Shown here one piece after another: positions 51,709 through 61,556 of a stretch of 64,000 nucleotides of DNA (its first letter is position 1; each line of letters opens with the position of its first letter). Source of the DNA: Streptomyces sp. ICBB 8177 (GTDB taxonomy: Bacteria > Actinomycetota > Actinomycetes > Streptomycetales > Streptomycetaceae); assembly GCF_003144095.1 (NCBI RefSeq), contig NZ_NSKH01000018.1, positions 2,472,137 to 2,536,136 on the forward strand. Direction: 5' to 3'. The notes beneath the pieces were generated by a model. The model did no database searches. It saw nothing but the letters and a program-made list of their open reading frames with translations, and was not told where the DNA came from. Position numbers and translations under genes: made by a program.

Positions 51709-53432
51709 AGTACGGGCATCTCGACCGGCACGCGGACCGTGCCACATCCATCGACCCGGCCGAGTACGCCGCCGTGCACGGCCCCCGCGCGGGCGACCGG
51801 GTGCGGCTCGGCGACTCCGGTCTCGTGGTGCGCGTGGAGTCGGACGCGCAGAAGCCGGGGGAGGAGTTCCTCGCCGGATTCGGCAAGACCGCCCGCGACG
51901 GACTGCACCTGAAGGCCGCCGCCGTCCGCGACACCTGCGACGTGGTCATCAGCAACGTCCTGGTGATCGACGCCGCGCAGGGCATCCGCAAGGTCTCCAT
52001 CGGCATCCGCGAGGGCCGCATCCACGCCATCGGGCGGGCCGGCAACCCCGACACGCTCGACGGGGTGGACGTGGTCGTCGGCACCGGCACCACCATCGTC
52101 CCCGGCGAGGGCATGATCGCCACCGCGGGAGCCGTCGACACCCACGTCCACCTGCTGTCGCCGCGCGTGATGGAGGCCTCGCTCGCCTCCGGGGTGACCA
52201 CGATCATCGGCCAGGAGTTCGGCCCGGTCTGGGGCGTCGGTGTCAACTCGCCCTGGGCGCTGCGCCACGCGTTCGGCGCCTTCGACGCCTGGCCGGTCAA
52301 CATCGGCTTCCTGGCCCGCGGTTCCTCCTCCCACCCGGCGCCGCTGGTCGAGGCGCTGGCCGAGGGCGGCGCCTGCGGCTTCAAGGTGCACGAGGACATG
52401 GGCGCGCACGCCCGCGCGCTCGACACCGCGCTGCGCGTCGCCGAGGACCACGACGTCCAGGTCGCCCTGCACAGCGACGGCCTCAACGAGTGCCTGACCG
52501 TGGAGGACACCCTGCGGGTGCTGGACGGCCGCACCATCCACGCCTTCCACATCGAGGGCTGCGGCGGCGGTCACGTCCCCAACGTGCTGAAGATGGCGGG
52601 CGTCCGCAACGTCATCGGCTCGTCCACCAACCCCACCCTGCCGTTCGGCCGCGACGCGGTCGCCGAGCACTACGGGATGATCGTCTCCGTCCACGATCTC
52701 AAGCCCGACCTGCCCGGCGACGCCGCGATGGCCCGCGACCGCATCAGGGCCGGCACCATGGGCGCCGAGGACGTGCTGCACGACCTGGGCGCGATCGGCA
52801 TCACCTCCTCCGACGCCCAGGGCATGGGCCGCGCGGGCGAGACGGTCCGCCGCACCCTCCAGATGGCCGCCAAGATGAAGGCCGAGCTGGGGCCGATGGA
52901 GGGCGACGGGCCGCACGACGACAACGCCCGCGTCCTGCGCTACATCGCCAAACTGACCATCAACCCGGCCATCGCGCACGGCCTGTCCCACGAGATCGGC
53001 TCGATCGAGGTCGGCAAGCTCGCCGACATCGTGCTGTGGTCGCCGCGGTACTTCGGCGCCAAGCCGCAGCTCGTGCTGAAGTCCGGCTTCCCCGCGTACG
53101 GCGTCACCGGCGACCCCAACGCGGCCACCGACACCTGCGAACCGCTGGTGCTGGGACCGCAGTTCGGCTCCTACGGGGCCACCGCCGCCGACATCTCGGT
53201 GGCCTTCGTGGCGGGCGCCGCGGCCGAGAGCGGCGACGACCGGATGCCGACCCGCCGCCGCAGGGTCGCGGTGCGCGGCACCCGCGGCATCGGCCCAGGC
53301 GACCTCGTCCTCAACTCCCGCACCGGCAGCGTCGACGTCGACCGAGACAGCGGCCTGGTCACCCTCGACGGCGACCCGCTGCGCTCCGACCCCGCCGACC
53401 GGGTCTCCCTCAACCGCCTGTACTTCCTGTGA
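51705..53432 (+). CDS. ureC: Divergent urease alpha subunit
   Basis: A 575-residue urease-type amidohydrolase. All metal residues of classical urease can be aligned: His147 and His149 (DTHVH), Lys227 (GFKVHED, carbamylated), His256 (ALHSDGLNE), His282 (FHIEGCGGGH) and Asp370 (TSSDAQGMGR). The mobile-flap Cys of classical urease is Val329 here, but the flap His330 is kept (SVHDL versus VCHHL). The substrate-side segment EFGPVWGVGVNSPWAL also differs from the usual GTGPAAGTHATTC. So it may hydrolyse urea inefficiently or act on a related compound. Co-translated with the gamma-beta gene. Confidence 0.9.
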   Translation: MKYGHLDRHADRATSIDPAEYAAVHGPRAGDRVRLGDSGLVVRVESDAQKPGEEFLAGFGKTARDGLHLKAAAVRDTCDVVISNVLVIDAAQGIRKVSIGIREGRIHAIGRAGNPDTLDGVDVVVGTGTTIVPGEGMIATAGAVDTHVHLLSPRVMEASLASGVTTIIGQEFGPVWGVGVNSPWALRHAFGAFDAWPVNIGFLARGSSSHPAPLVEALAEGGACGFKVHEDMGAHARALDTALRVAEDHDVQVALHSDGLNECLTVEDTLRVLDGRTIHAFHIEGCGGGHVPNVLKMAGVRNVIGSSTNPTLPFGRDAVAEHYGMIVSVHDLKPDLPGDAAMARDRIRAGTMGAEDVLHDLGAIGITSSDAQGMGRAGETVRRTLQMAAKMKAELGPMEGDGPHDDNARVLRYIAKLTINPAIAHGLSHEIGSIEVGKLADIVLWSPRYFGAKPQLVLKSGFPAYGVTGDPNAATDTCEPLVLGPQFGSYGATAADISVAFVAGAAAESGDDRMPTRRRRVAVRGTRGIGPGDLVLNSRTGSVDVDRDSGLVTLDGDPLRSDPADRVSLNRLYFL

Positions 53433-53494
53433 CCCTCCCCGTGACCCCGGCCCGGGCCGACCGGCCGGCGGCCCCTCCCCGTAAGGAACGATCC

Positions 53495-54529
53495 ATGACC
53501 GCACTGCCCGCCGCCGACGGCTTCCGGATGCCCGCCGAGTGGGCGCCGCACGCCCGGACCTGGATGGCCTGGCCGTCGCCCAGCGTCACCTTCGACTCGG
53601 CCGACGACCTCGCCGCCTCCCGCGCGGCCTGGGCTGCGGTGGCCCGGGCGGTGCGCCGCTTCGAGCCGGTCACCGTCGCCGCGGCGCCCGGCGACGCGGC
53701 CGGCGCGCGGGCGCTGCTGGGCGCGGACATCGACGTCGCCGAGATCCCGCTCAACGACGCGTGGATGCGCGACATGGGCCCGACGTTCCTGGTCGGCGGG
53801 GGAGGACTGGCCGCCGCCGACTGGGTCTTCAACGGCTGGGGCGCGCAGGACTGGGCCCGCTGGGACCTCGACGCCGAGGTCGCGGGCCACGTCGCCGCGC
53901 TCGCCGGCGCCCGGGTGTACTCCTCGAAGCTGGTCAACGAGGGCGGCGGCATCCACGTCGACGGCGAGGGCACCGTGCTGCTCACCGAGACCGTCCAGCT
54001 CGACCCGGGACGCAACCCCGGCTGGACCCGCGAGGAGGTCGAGGAGGAGCTGCACGCCCACCTCGGCACCTCCAAGGCGATCTGGCTGCCGCGCGGGCTG
54101 ACCGCCGACTACGGGCGTTTCGGCACCCGCGGCCACGTGGACATCGTGGCCGCCTTCGCCCGCCCGGGCGTCGTGGTCGCGCACAGCCAGCAGGACCCGG
54201 CCCACCCCGACTTCGAGGTCTCCCGCGAGGTCATCGGCAGGCTGCGGGCCTCCACCGACGCCCGGGGCCGCGCGCTGGAGGTCGTCGAGCTGCCCGCCCC
54301 CACCGTGCTCGAAGCCGACGGCGAATGGGTCGACTACTCTTACGTCAACCACTACCTGTGCAACGGCGGCGTCGTGCTGTGCGCCTTCGACGACCCGGCG
54401 GACGAACGGAACGCGGAGATCTTCGCGAAGCTGTTCCCCGAGCGCGAGGTGGTCCTCGTCGACGCGCGTGAGATCTTCGCGCACGGTGGCGGCATCCACT
54501 GCATAACCCAGCAGCAGCCCCTGGTGTGA
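53495..54529 (+). CDS. aguA: Agmatine deiminase family protein
   Basis: A 344-residue porphyromonas-type peptidylarginine deiminase/agmatine deiminase. Family blocks: MPAEWAPHARTWMAWP, IPLNDAWMRDMGPTFLVG, NEGGGIHVDGEGTVLLTE, GHVDIVAAFARPG and the catalytic Cys in HGGGIHCITQQQP. Agmatine deiminases turn the guanidino group into a ureido group, releasing ammonia. It follows ureC by 62 bases with AAGGAACG upstream. No N-carbamoylputrescine amidase lies here. The combination with a urease-like enzyme is suggestive. Confidence 0.9.
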   Translation: MTALPAADGFRMPAEWAPHARTWMAWPSPSVTFDSADDLAASRAAWAAVARAVRRFEPVTVAAAPGDAAGARALLGADIDVAEIPLNDAWMRDMGPTFLVGGGGLAAADWVFNGWGAQDWARWDLDAEVAGHVAALAGARVYSSKLVNEGGGIHVDGEGTVLLTETVQLDPGRNPGWTREEVEEELHAHLGTSKAIWLPRGLTADYGRFGTRGHVDIVAAFARPGVVVAHSQQDPAHPDFEVSREVIGRLRASTDARGRALEVVELPAPTVLEADGEWVDYSYVNHYLCNGGVVLCAFDDPADERNAEIFAKLFPEREVVLVDAREIFAHGGGIHCITQQQPLV

Positions 54530-54563
54530 GGACGCCGGGGCGGCGAACCCGAAAGGTCCGGCC

Positions 54564-55166
54564 TTGTCAGCACCGGCCGCCCGCCCGAGGCGACGCATGA
54601 AGCAGCCGCGCGAACAGGTGATGGCCGCCGCCATGGCGGCCATCGCCGACCGCGGGCTCGCCGAGCTGACCATCGCCGGGCTCGGCCGCGAGGTCGGCAT
54701 GAGCAGCGGCCACATCCTGTACTACTTCGGCAGCAAGGACGAACTGCTGCTGCAGACCCTGGAGTGGAGCGAGGAACAGCTCGGCGTCGAGCGCCGCTCC
54801 GCGCTGTCGAAGCCGGTCCCGGCCCGCGAGCGCATCGACGCCTTCGTCGACCTCTACCTGCCGGACCGCCCGCGCGACCCGCGCTGGGTGCTGTGGGCCG
54901 AGGTCTGGAACCGCTCGCAGCCGGGCGAGGACGCCCTGCGCAGGCAGCTGGAGCTGGAACTGGTCTGGCACCGCGACCTGGTGGCGCTGGTCGCCGAGGG
55001 CATCTCGCGCGGCGAGCTGCGCGCCGTGGACCCGGAGCGCTTCGCGGTACGGGCGCGGGCGCTGCTGGACGGGTTCGGCACCCACCTCGTGGTCGGCCTG
55101 CCCGGCACCGACCGGGCCGAAATCCTGGGTCACGTAAAGGAGTTCCTGGACGACGCCCTGCTGTGA
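54564..55166 (+). CDS. TetR-family regulator
   Basis: A 200-residue regulator: HTH at about residues 25-60 (TIAGLGREVGMSSGHILYYF, then GSKDELL), followed by a TetR C-terminal domain of BetI-like type. Start TTG 54564 has AAAGG nine bases upstream; ATG 54597 is a plausible alternative, giving MKQPREQVM. Last gene of the urease-like cluster and the likely binder of the palindromes at 50866 and 50935. Confidence 0.88.
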   Translation: MSAPAARPRRRMKQPREQVMAAAMAAIADRGLAELTIAGLGREVGMSSGHILYYFGSKDELLLQTLEWSEEQLGVERRSALSKPVPARERIDAFVDLYLPDRPRDPRWVLWAEVWNRSQPGEDALRRQLELELVWHRDLVALVAEGISRGELRAVDPERFAVRARALLDGFGTHLVVGLPGTDRAEILGHVKEFLDDALL

Positions 55167-55298
55167 GCAACCGGCGGGCAAAGGGTCGGCCAAGTATCTA
55201 CGCGCGTCATTCCCCATCTGACGCTCGTTCATATCGTGGACACGCGAGCGCATTACCCATGCACCTGTTCCTTGCGGACCCCCACCCCAGGAGGAAGC

Positions 55299-56285
55299 GT
55301 GCTGCGATCCCGCGTCATCACCACGTCCCTGGCCGCCTGTGCCGCGCTGGCACTGGCCGCCCCCTGCTCGTCCGCCGCGTCGGGCTCGTACTCCCTGATC
55401 GTCCAGCCCGACCAGGGCATCGCCCCGATCGACTCGATCATCGACTCGGCGGCCAAGAGCATCGACCTGACGATGTACGAGCTGTCCGACACCACCACCG
55501 AGCAGGACCTCGCCGCCCGCGCCAAGGCCGGCGTCACCGTCCGCGTCATCCTCGACCAGCGCGAGAAGTCCACCAACCAGGCCGCCTACACCTACCTCAA
55601 GGACAACGGCGTCGGTGTCGTGTGGTCCAGCACGACGTACTACTACACGCACGAGAAGTCGATGGTGATCGACGGCACCGAGGCCGTCGTGATGAGCGGC
55701 AACATGACTTCCGAGTACTACTCGGCGGACCGCAACTACTCCGTCACCGACACCGACAGCGCGGACGTCTCCGCCATGGAGACCGTCTTCGACGCCGACT
55801 ACGCCCACAAGTCGGTCACCCCCGGCGACGGCGACCACCTGGTGTGGTCCCCGACCGACTCGCAGAACCAGCTGGTCGCCCTCATCAACGGCGCCACCCA
55901 GAACCTCTACGTGGAGAACCAGGAACTGACCGACACCGCCGTCGTCAACGCCCTGGCCGCTGCCGCCAAGCGCGGGGTCGCCGTCGAACTGGTCATGACC
56001 AACGACGCGAACCAGTACTCCAGCGAGTTCGACACCCTCACCTCGGCCGGCGCCAAGGTCAGCACCTACGCGGAGGACGCCCCGCTGTACATCCACGCCA
56101 AGGCGATCGTCGCCGACCACGGCACCTCGTCGGAGAAGGTCTTCGTGGGCTCGGAGAACTTCACCAGCACCTCGCTCAACGAGAACCGCGAGCTGGGGAT
56201 CATCCTGCAGAACAGCACCATCGGCGACGGCGTCGAGACCGTGATCGCCAAGGACTTCGCCGGCGGCACGGCCTGGACGTCCTGA
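55299..56285 (+). CDS. Secreted phospholipase-D-family protein
   Basis: A 328-residue protein with a signal peptide (LRSRVITTSLAACAALALAA) and two HKD motifs: HEKSMVIDGTEAVVMSGN (about residues 118-135) and IHAKAIVADHGTSSEKVFVG near the C terminus. Both HxKxxxxD motifs are intact, so it could be a phosphodiesterase or nuclease acting outside the cell. The size suits a single two-motif PLD unit. GTG 55299 follows AGGAGGAAGC. Confidence 0.9.
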   Translation: MLRSRVITTSLAACAALALAAPCSSAASGSYSLIVQPDQGIAPIDSIIDSAAKSIDLTMYELSDTTTEQDLAARAKAGVTVRVILDQREKSTNQAAYTYLKDNGVGVVWSSTTYYYTHEKSMVIDGTEAVVMSGNMTSEYYSADRNYSVTDTDSADVSAMETVFDADYAHKSVTPGDGDHLVWSPTDSQNQLVALINGATQNLYVENQELTDTAVVNALAAAAKRGVAVELVMTNDANQYSSEFDTLTSAGAKVSTYAEDAPLYIHAKAIVADHGTSSEKVFVGSENFTSTSLNENRELGIILQNSTIGDGVETVIAKDFAGGTAWTS

Positions 56286-56390
56286 GACCCGGCGCGCGCC
56301 ACGGCCGCCGGGCCGTGGCCCCGAACCGGGCCCAACCGGTCGGCATGACCGCATTCTGAGACGAGAGGTCCAGCGGGGGCGGTCGTATGG

Positions 56391-56429
56391 CAGACTGCCC
56401 CCGTGTCCTCCGCCACGATTATTGGCTAG
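56391..56429 (+). CDS. cimA leader peptide MSSATIIG with -10 element
   Basis: GTG 56403 starts an eight-codon ORF (to TAG 56427-56429) with two consecutive Ile codons (ATT ATT), which are rare in this genome. CAGACT at 56391-56396 is a plausible -10, six bases before the GTG, so the leader would be leaderless. The following terminator at 56507 completes an isoleucine attenuator. The coding part is 56403-56429. Confidence 0.75.
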   Translation, partial: QTAPVSSATIIG

Positions 56430-56506
56430 GCGCGCCGGTCCGCAGTGACCCCCACCGCGTACAACCTCACCGCGGCGGGGACACCGTGCCCCAGACCCGC
56501 GCGCAG

Positions 56507-56533
56507 ACCTCTCGCACCCGCGAGAGGTTTTTT
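56507..56533 (+). terminator. Attenuator terminator before cimA
   Basis: CCTCTCG (56508-56514) pairs with CGAGAGG (56521-56527) around a short loop, followed by TTTTTT. It lies 78 bases after the leader stop and 118 bases before cimA. The 365-base gap 56286-56650 holds this attenuator and no other gene. Confidence 0.9.
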
Positions 56534-56650
56534 CGTTTTCCGGCCATCCCGCCGGGCGGCGAGCGCGAGGCGACGGGGGCAAGTGGCATCGGGTCAACGA
56601 CATACGCAGCCACCCGAGACATCCACGTCACCCGACAGGAGCCCACGACC

Positions 56651-58249
56651 ATGACGGCCGTACCCGACGACAGCTTCCACGTCTTCGACACGACGTTGCG
56701 CGACGGCGCCCAGCGCGAGGGCATCAACCTGACCGTGGCCGACAAGCTGGCCATCGCCCGCCACCTGGACGAGTTCGGCGTCGGCTTCATCGAGGGCGGC
56801 TGGCCGGGGGCCAACCCCCGCGACACCGAGTTCTTCGAGCGGGCCCGCGCCGAGATCGACTTCCGGCACGCCGTCCTGGTCGCCTTCGGCGCCACCCGCA
56901 AGCCGGGCGTGCGCGCCGAGGACGACCCGCAGGTGCGGGCGCTGCTGGACTCGGGCGCCCCGGTGATCACCCTGGTCGCCAAGTCGCACGACCGCCACGT
57001 GGAACTCGCCCTGCGCACCACGCTGGAGGAGAACCTCGCGATGGTCCGCGACACCGTGACCCACCTGCGCGAGCAGGGCCGCCGGGTCTTCGTGGACTGC
57101 GAGCACTTCTTCGACGGCTACCGGGCCAACCCCGAGTACGCCAAGGCCGTGGTCCGCGCCGCGCACGAGGCGGGCTCCGAAGTCGTCGTGCTGTGCGACA
57201 CCAACGGCGGCATGCTGCCCGCCCAGGTCTCCGCTGTCGTGCGCACCGTGCTCACCGACACCGGCGCCCGCCTCGGCATCCACGCCCAGGACGACACCGG
57301 GTGCGCCGTCGCCAACACCCTCGCCGCGGTCGACGCGGGCGCCACCCACGTGCAGTGCACCGCCAACGGCTACGGCGAGCGGGTCGGCAACTCCAACCTC
57401 TTCCCCGTCGTCGCCGCCCTGGAGCTGAAGTACGACCGCCGGGTGCTGCCCGAGGGCGCGCTCGGCGAGATGACCCGCATCTCGCACGCCATCGCCGAGG
57501 TCGTCAACCTCACGCCCTCCACCCACCAGCCGTACGTGGGCGTCTCGGCGTTCGCCCACAAGGCGGGGCTGCACGCCTCCGCGATCAAGGTCGACCCCGA
57601 CCTCTACCAGCACATCGACCCCGAACTCGTGGGCAACACCATGCGGATGCTGGTCTCCGACATGGCCGGCCGCGCCTCCATCGAACTCAAGGGCAAGGAA
57701 CTGGGCTACGACCTGTCCGGCGACCGCGCGCTGGCCGGACGCGTCGTGGAACGCGTCAAGGAACGCGAACTGGCCGGCTACACCTACGAGGCCGCCGACG
57801 CCTCCTTCGAACTGCTGCTGCGCGACGAGGTCGCGGGCGGCGCCGCGCGCTTCTTCCGCGTCGAGTCCTGGCGGGCCATCGTGGAGCAGCGCCCGGACGG
57901 CGCCCAGGTCAACGAGGCCACCGTGAAGCTGTGGGCCAAGGGCGAGCGCATCGTCGCCACCGGCGAGGGCAACGGCCCGGTCGACGCCCTCGACCGCGCC
58001 CTGCGGCACGGCCTGGAGCGCATCTACCCGCAACTGGCCCGCATGGAGCTGGTCGACTACAAGGTCCGCATCCTCGAAGGCCGCCACGGCACCGAGTCCA
58101 CGACCCGCGTACTCGTCGCGACCAGTGACGGGGGGAAGGAGTGGTCGACGGTGGGAGTGGGCGAGAACGTCATCGCCGCCTCCTGGCAGGCCCTGGACGA
58201 CGCCTACACCTACGGCCTGATCCGTGCGGGCGTCCAGCCGCAGGGATGA
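56651..58249 (+). CDS. cimA: Citramalate synthase
   Basis: A 532-residue enzyme of the HMGL-like/2-isopropylmalate synthase superfamily, CimA subtype, making citramalate from pyruvate and acetyl-CoA for 2-oxobutyrate and so isoleucine. Motifs: FDTTLRDGAQREGINLTV, GWPGANPRDTEFF, LCDTNGGMLPAQV, IHAQDDTGCAVANTLAAV, CTANGYGERVGN and the LeuA C-terminal allosteric domain (residues 390-532). ATG 56651 follows AGGAGCCC. Controlled by the Ile attenuator upstream. Confidence 0.93.
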   Translation: MTAVPDDSFHVFDTTLRDGAQREGINLTVADKLAIARHLDEFGVGFIEGGWPGANPRDTEFFERARAEIDFRHAVLVAFGATRKPGVRAEDDPQVRALLDSGAPVITLVAKSHDRHVELALRTTLEENLAMVRDTVTHLREQGRRVFVDCEHFFDGYRANPEYAKAVVRAAHEAGSEVVVLCDTNGGMLPAQVSAVVRTVLTDTGARLGIHAQDDTGCAVANTLAAVDAGATHVQCTANGYGERVGNSNLFPVVAALELKYDRRVLPEGALGEMTRISHAIAEVVNLTPSTHQPYVGVSAFAHKAGLHASAIKVDPDLYQHIDPELVGNTMRMLVSDMAGRASIELKGKELGYDLSGDRALAGRVVERVKERELAGYTYEAADASFELLLRDEVAGGAARFFRVESWRAIVEQRPDGAQVNEATVKLWAKGERIVATGEGNGPVDALDRALRHGLERIYPQLARMELVDYKVRILEGRHGTESTTRVLVATSDGGKEWSTVGVGENVIAASWQALDDAYTYGLIRAGVQPQG

Positions 58250-58269
58250 GCCGGCCGGCGGCGGGGAGG

Positions 58270-59277
58270 TCACGCCATCGTGCCGAGCCGGTCCGCGGTG
58301 ACCGGCTCGGCGTACGGCTCGCCCGCCGTCCAGCGCTCCAGCTCGTCCAGTGCCGCGTGCGCCAGGCGGGACAGCTCGGTGCCAAGGGAGCCGGCGATGT
58401 GCGGGGTCAGCAGCACGTTCGGCAGGTCGTACAGCGGGGAGCCGGCGGGCGGCACCTCGGGCTCGGTGTGGTCCAGCACGGCGTACAGCCTGCCGCTCAC
58501 CAGCTCCTCCGTGAGGGCGCCGGTGTCCACCAGCGAGCCGCGCGCGGTGTTGACCAGCGTCGCGCCGTCCCGCATCGACGCCAGCAGCTCCCGCCCGAAC
58601 ATGCCACGTGTGGACGGCAGTTGGGGTGCGTGCAGGGTCACCACGTCGCTGCGCCGGACCAGTTCGGCCAGCCCCACCGACTCCGCGCCCGGCACCCCGG
58701 TCACGTACGGGTCGTACACCAGCACCCGCAGGTCGAACGGCCGCAGCAGCTCGATCACCTTGCGCCCGATGCGCGAGGCGCCCACCACGCCGACCGTGCG
58801 GCCGTGGTTGCCGAGCCCGGCGAACGCGCGCAGCGTGTCCGGCGCGGCCCTGCGCTCGCGGTAGGCGGCCGCCGTGCTCATGACCCGTTTGCCGGAGAAG
58901 AGGATCGCCGCGAGGGTGAACTCCGCGACCGCGACCGCGTTGGCCGACGCCACGCAGCACACCGCCAGGCCGCGCTCCCAGCACGCCTCGGTGACGTGTC
59001 CCTTGACGCTGCCCGCCGCGTGCACCACGGTCCGCAGCCGCGGCATGCGCGCCAGCGCCGCGGCGGTCAGCGGCGGGCACCCCCAGCAGGTCAGCAGCGC
59101 CTCGGCGGCGGCGAGCCGTTCGGCGTGCGCGGAATCGGCGAAGTCGGCCACGGCGACGGCCGGTTCGGCGTCCGCCAGCGTCAGCAGCCGGGCGCGCGCG
59201 GCCTCGTCGAGCAGCGCGTCCCGCACGTCGGGCGCCATCGCCAGCACGACTCTCGGCCGCCGCCCCGTCCCACCCAT
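58270..59277 (-). CDS. D-isomer-specific 2-hydroxyacid dehydrogenase (second)
   Basis: A 335-residue NAD-dependent enzyme. NAD motif [18 protein letters not shown] (GxSRIG in place of the usual GxGxxG: the second glycine is Ser), Arg in [11 protein letters not shown], Glu in HTEPEVPPA and His in [14 protein letters not shown]. Start taken at ATG 59277. Convergent with cimA (20 bases apart). Unknown substrate; the altered motif may affect cofactor binding. Confidence 0.88.
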   Translation of the reverse strand: MGGTGRRPRVVLAMAPDVRDALLDEAARARLLTLADAEPAVAVADFADSAHAERLAAAEALLTCWGCPPLTAAALARMPRLRTVVHAAGSVKGHVTEACWERGLAVCCVASANAVAVAEFTLAAILFSGKRVMSTAAAYRERRAAPDTLRAFAGLGNHGRTVGVVGASRIGRKVIELLRPFDLRVLVYDPYVTGVPGAESVGLAELVRRSDVVTLHAPQLPSTRGMFGRELLASMRDGATLVNTARGSLVDTGALTEELVSGRLYAVLDHTEPEVPPAGSPLYDLPNVLLTPHIAGSLGTELSRLAHAALDELERWTAGEPYAEPVTADRLGTMA

Positions 59278-59491
59278 GCCCGCCCGCCCCCAACCCGTCC
59301 CGTCCACCGTCCGCGAAGTCTGCCCGCCACGCCGAACTTGCCACTCCTGCCCGCATCGTCGCAGGTTCGGTGACCAACGGCACACATACCAGCCAGTAGC
59401 GTCACCGCGGGCTCGCTCTAGAGTGAGGGCCGGGTGGCGCCGCCGGGACGGCGGCGACCCTCACACCCCTCGATCCGACCAGGGAGACTGC

Positions 59492-60559
59492 ATGCGCTCT
59501 CCGAAGGACTTCTTCCGGCCGCTGGCGGTCGGCGCCCCCGCCCCGGTACGCGAAGTGCCGTTCCGGCCGTCCCGGATGATCCACTTCTTCGATCCCGGCA
59601 ACGAGAAGATGGCGGCCAAGGTCCCGGCCATCGCGCCCACCGTGGACGTGCTGCTGGGCAATCTGGAGGACGCGGTCGCCGCCGACCGCAAGGAGGCCGC
59701 CCGGACCGGTCTGGTGCGCATCGCCAAGGACACCGACTTCGGCGACACCCAGCTGTGGACCCGCGTCAACAGCCTCGACTCGCCCTGGGCGCTGGACGAC
59801 CTGATCACCCTGGTCACCGAGATCGGCGACAGGCTCGACGTGATCATGGTGCCCAAGGTCGAGGGCGCCCAGGACATCCACTACGTCGACCGGCTGCTCG
59901 CCCAGCTGGAGGCCAAGGCGGGCGTGACCCGGCCGATCCTGGTGCACGCCATCCTGGAGACCGCCACCGGCGTCGCCAACGTCGAGGAGATCGCCGGGGC
60001 CAGCCCGCGCATGCAGGGCATCTCGCTGGGTCCCGCCGACCTCGCCGCCAGCCGCCGGATGAAGACCACCCGCGTCGGCGGCGGCCACCCCGGCTACCTG
60101 GTGCGCGAGGACCCGCACGCCGACGAGGTCGCCCCGCGTGCCACGTTCCAGCAGGACCTGTGGCACTACACCATCGCCCGCATGGTCGACGCCTGCGCCG
60201 CGCACGGGATCCTGCCGTACTACGGCCCGTTCGGCGACATCAAGGACACCACCGCCTGCGAGGACCAGTTCCGCAACGCCTTCCTGCTCGGCTGCGTCGG
60301 CGCCTGGAGCCTGCACCCGGTGCAGATCGACATCGCCAAGCGGGTCTTCTCGCCCGCCCCCGCCGACGTCGCCTGGGCGCGCAAGGTCATCGCCGCCATG
60401 GGGGACGGCACCGGCGCGGTGATGATCGACGGCAAGATGCAGGACGACGCGACCTACAAGCAGTGCCAGGTCGTCGCCTCACTCGCGGACGCCCTCGCCG
60501 CCCGCGACCCCGAACTGCGCGACGCCTACGCCGCCGCCGAGAAGGAGACCCCGGCATGA
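59492..60559 (+). CDS. HpcH/HpaI aldolase-citrate lyase family protein (malyl-CoA lyase-like)
   Basis: A 355-residue protein. Motifs: [38 protein letters not shown] (metal-binding Glu/Asp), [30 protein letters not shown] and [16 protein letters not shown]. The longer C terminus suggests a malyl-CoA or beta-methylmalyl-CoA lyase-like subgroup. ATG 59492. Its stop overlaps the start of the next CitE-like gene, so the two are translationally coupled. Confidence 0.85.
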   Translation: MRSPKDFFRPLAVGAPAPVREVPFRPSRMIHFFDPGNEKMAAKVPAIAPTVDVLLGNLEDAVAADRKEAARTGLVRIAKDTDFGDTQLWTRVNSLDSPWALDDLITLVTEIGDRLDVIMVPKVEGAQDIHYVDRLLAQLEAKAGVTRPILVHAILETATGVANVEEIAGASPRMQGISLGPADLAASRRMKTTRVGGGHPGYLVREDPHADEVAPRATFQQDLWHYTIARMVDACAAHGILPYYGPFGDIKDTTACEDQFRNAFLLGCVGAWSLHPVQIDIAKRVFSPAPADVAWARKVIAAMGDGTGAVMIDGKMQDDATYKQCQVVASLADALAARDPELRDAYAAAEKETPA

Positions 60560-61428
60560 CCGACGCCGCGCCGCGCCCGCGCCGCTCCGTGCTCTACATG
60601 CCCGGGGCCAACGAACGCGCCCTGGAGAAGGCCAGGACGCTGCCCGTCGACGGGCTCATCCTCGACCTGGAGGACGCCGTCGCCCCCGACGCCAAGGCCG
60701 ACGCCCGCAAGCGGGTCGCCGCCGCGGCGGCCTCCGGCGAGTACGGCCACCGCGAGGTGACCATCCGGGTCAACGGCCCCGGCACCGCCTGGCACGACGA
60801 CGACCTGCGGGCGGCCGCCGAGGCCGGACCCGACGCGGTCGTGGTGCCCAAGGTGGAGTCCGCCGCCACCGTCGTCGCCGTCGAACGAGCCCTGGAGGCG
60901 GCCGGCGCCCCGGACCGCACCGCGATCTGGGCGATGGTGGAGACCCCCCGGGCCATGCTGGACGCCCGCGAGGTGGCCGCCGCGAGCGAACGGCTCACGG
61001 TGCTGGTGATGGGCACCAACGACCTCGCCAAGGAACTGCGGGCCGAGCACGTCCCGGGCCGCGCCCCGCTGCTGACCGGCCTGTCGCTTGCGCTGCTGGC
61101 GGCGCGCGAGACCGGGCGGGCCATCCTGGACGGTGTCTACAACGACGTGAAGGACCTCGAAGGCTTCGAGGCGGAGTGCGTCCAGGGCCGCCAGTTCGGC
61201 TTCGACGGCAAGACGCTGATCCACCCGGCGCAGGTGGAGCCCTGCAACCGCCTGTTCGCCCCCTCGCCCGAGCAGGTCGAGCGCTCCCGGCGGATCATCG
61301 AGGCCTTCGACGCCGCGACCCGCGAGGGCCGGGGCGTGGTCACGGTGGACGGCCGCATGATCGAGAACCTCCACGTGGAGGAGGCCCGGCGGATCCTCGC
61401 GCTGGCCGCGGCCGTGGAAGGCCGCTGA
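60556..61428 (+). CDS. CitE-like lyase (HpcH/HpaI family), partner of the preceding gene
   Basis: A 290-residue CitE-type lyase: [69 protein letters not shown] and [17 protein letters not shown]. Short form without ligase partners, so probably an acyl-CoA lyase or thioesterase (as Mcl2) rather than citrate lyase. The pair Mcl1/Mcl2-like is typical of the ethylmalonyl-CoA pathway, but its other genes are not here. Confidence 0.85.
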   Translation: MTDAAPRPRRSVLYMPGANERALEKARTLPVDGLILDLEDAVAPDAKADARKRVAAAAASGEYGHREVTIRVNGPGTAWHDDDLRAAAEAGPDAVVVPKVESAATVVAVERALEAAGAPDRTAIWAMVETPRAMLDAREVAAASERLTVLVMGTNDLAKELRAEHVPGRAPLLTGLSLALLAARETGRAILDGVYNDVKDLEGFEAECVQGRQFGFDGKTLIHPAQVEPCNRLFAPSPEQVERSRRIIEAFDAATREGRGVVTVDGRMIENLHVEEARRILALAAAVEGR

Positions 61429-61556
61429 GCCGGGGCCGCGAGGCGCTGGAGCCAGGGCGCCGGACGGTCCGCGTGCGGGCCGAACGGGTGCCGCGCCACT
61501 CGGGCAGTTGCGTGGCGACCACCCAAAGATCCGGCTCGCCGGTGGTGCGGTCGCTA

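Noticed and set aside
51019..53432. Broken classical urease (pseudogene)
   Set aside because: Both genes are full-length with no frameshift, metal ligands are intact and translation is coupled, so degeneration is not supported.
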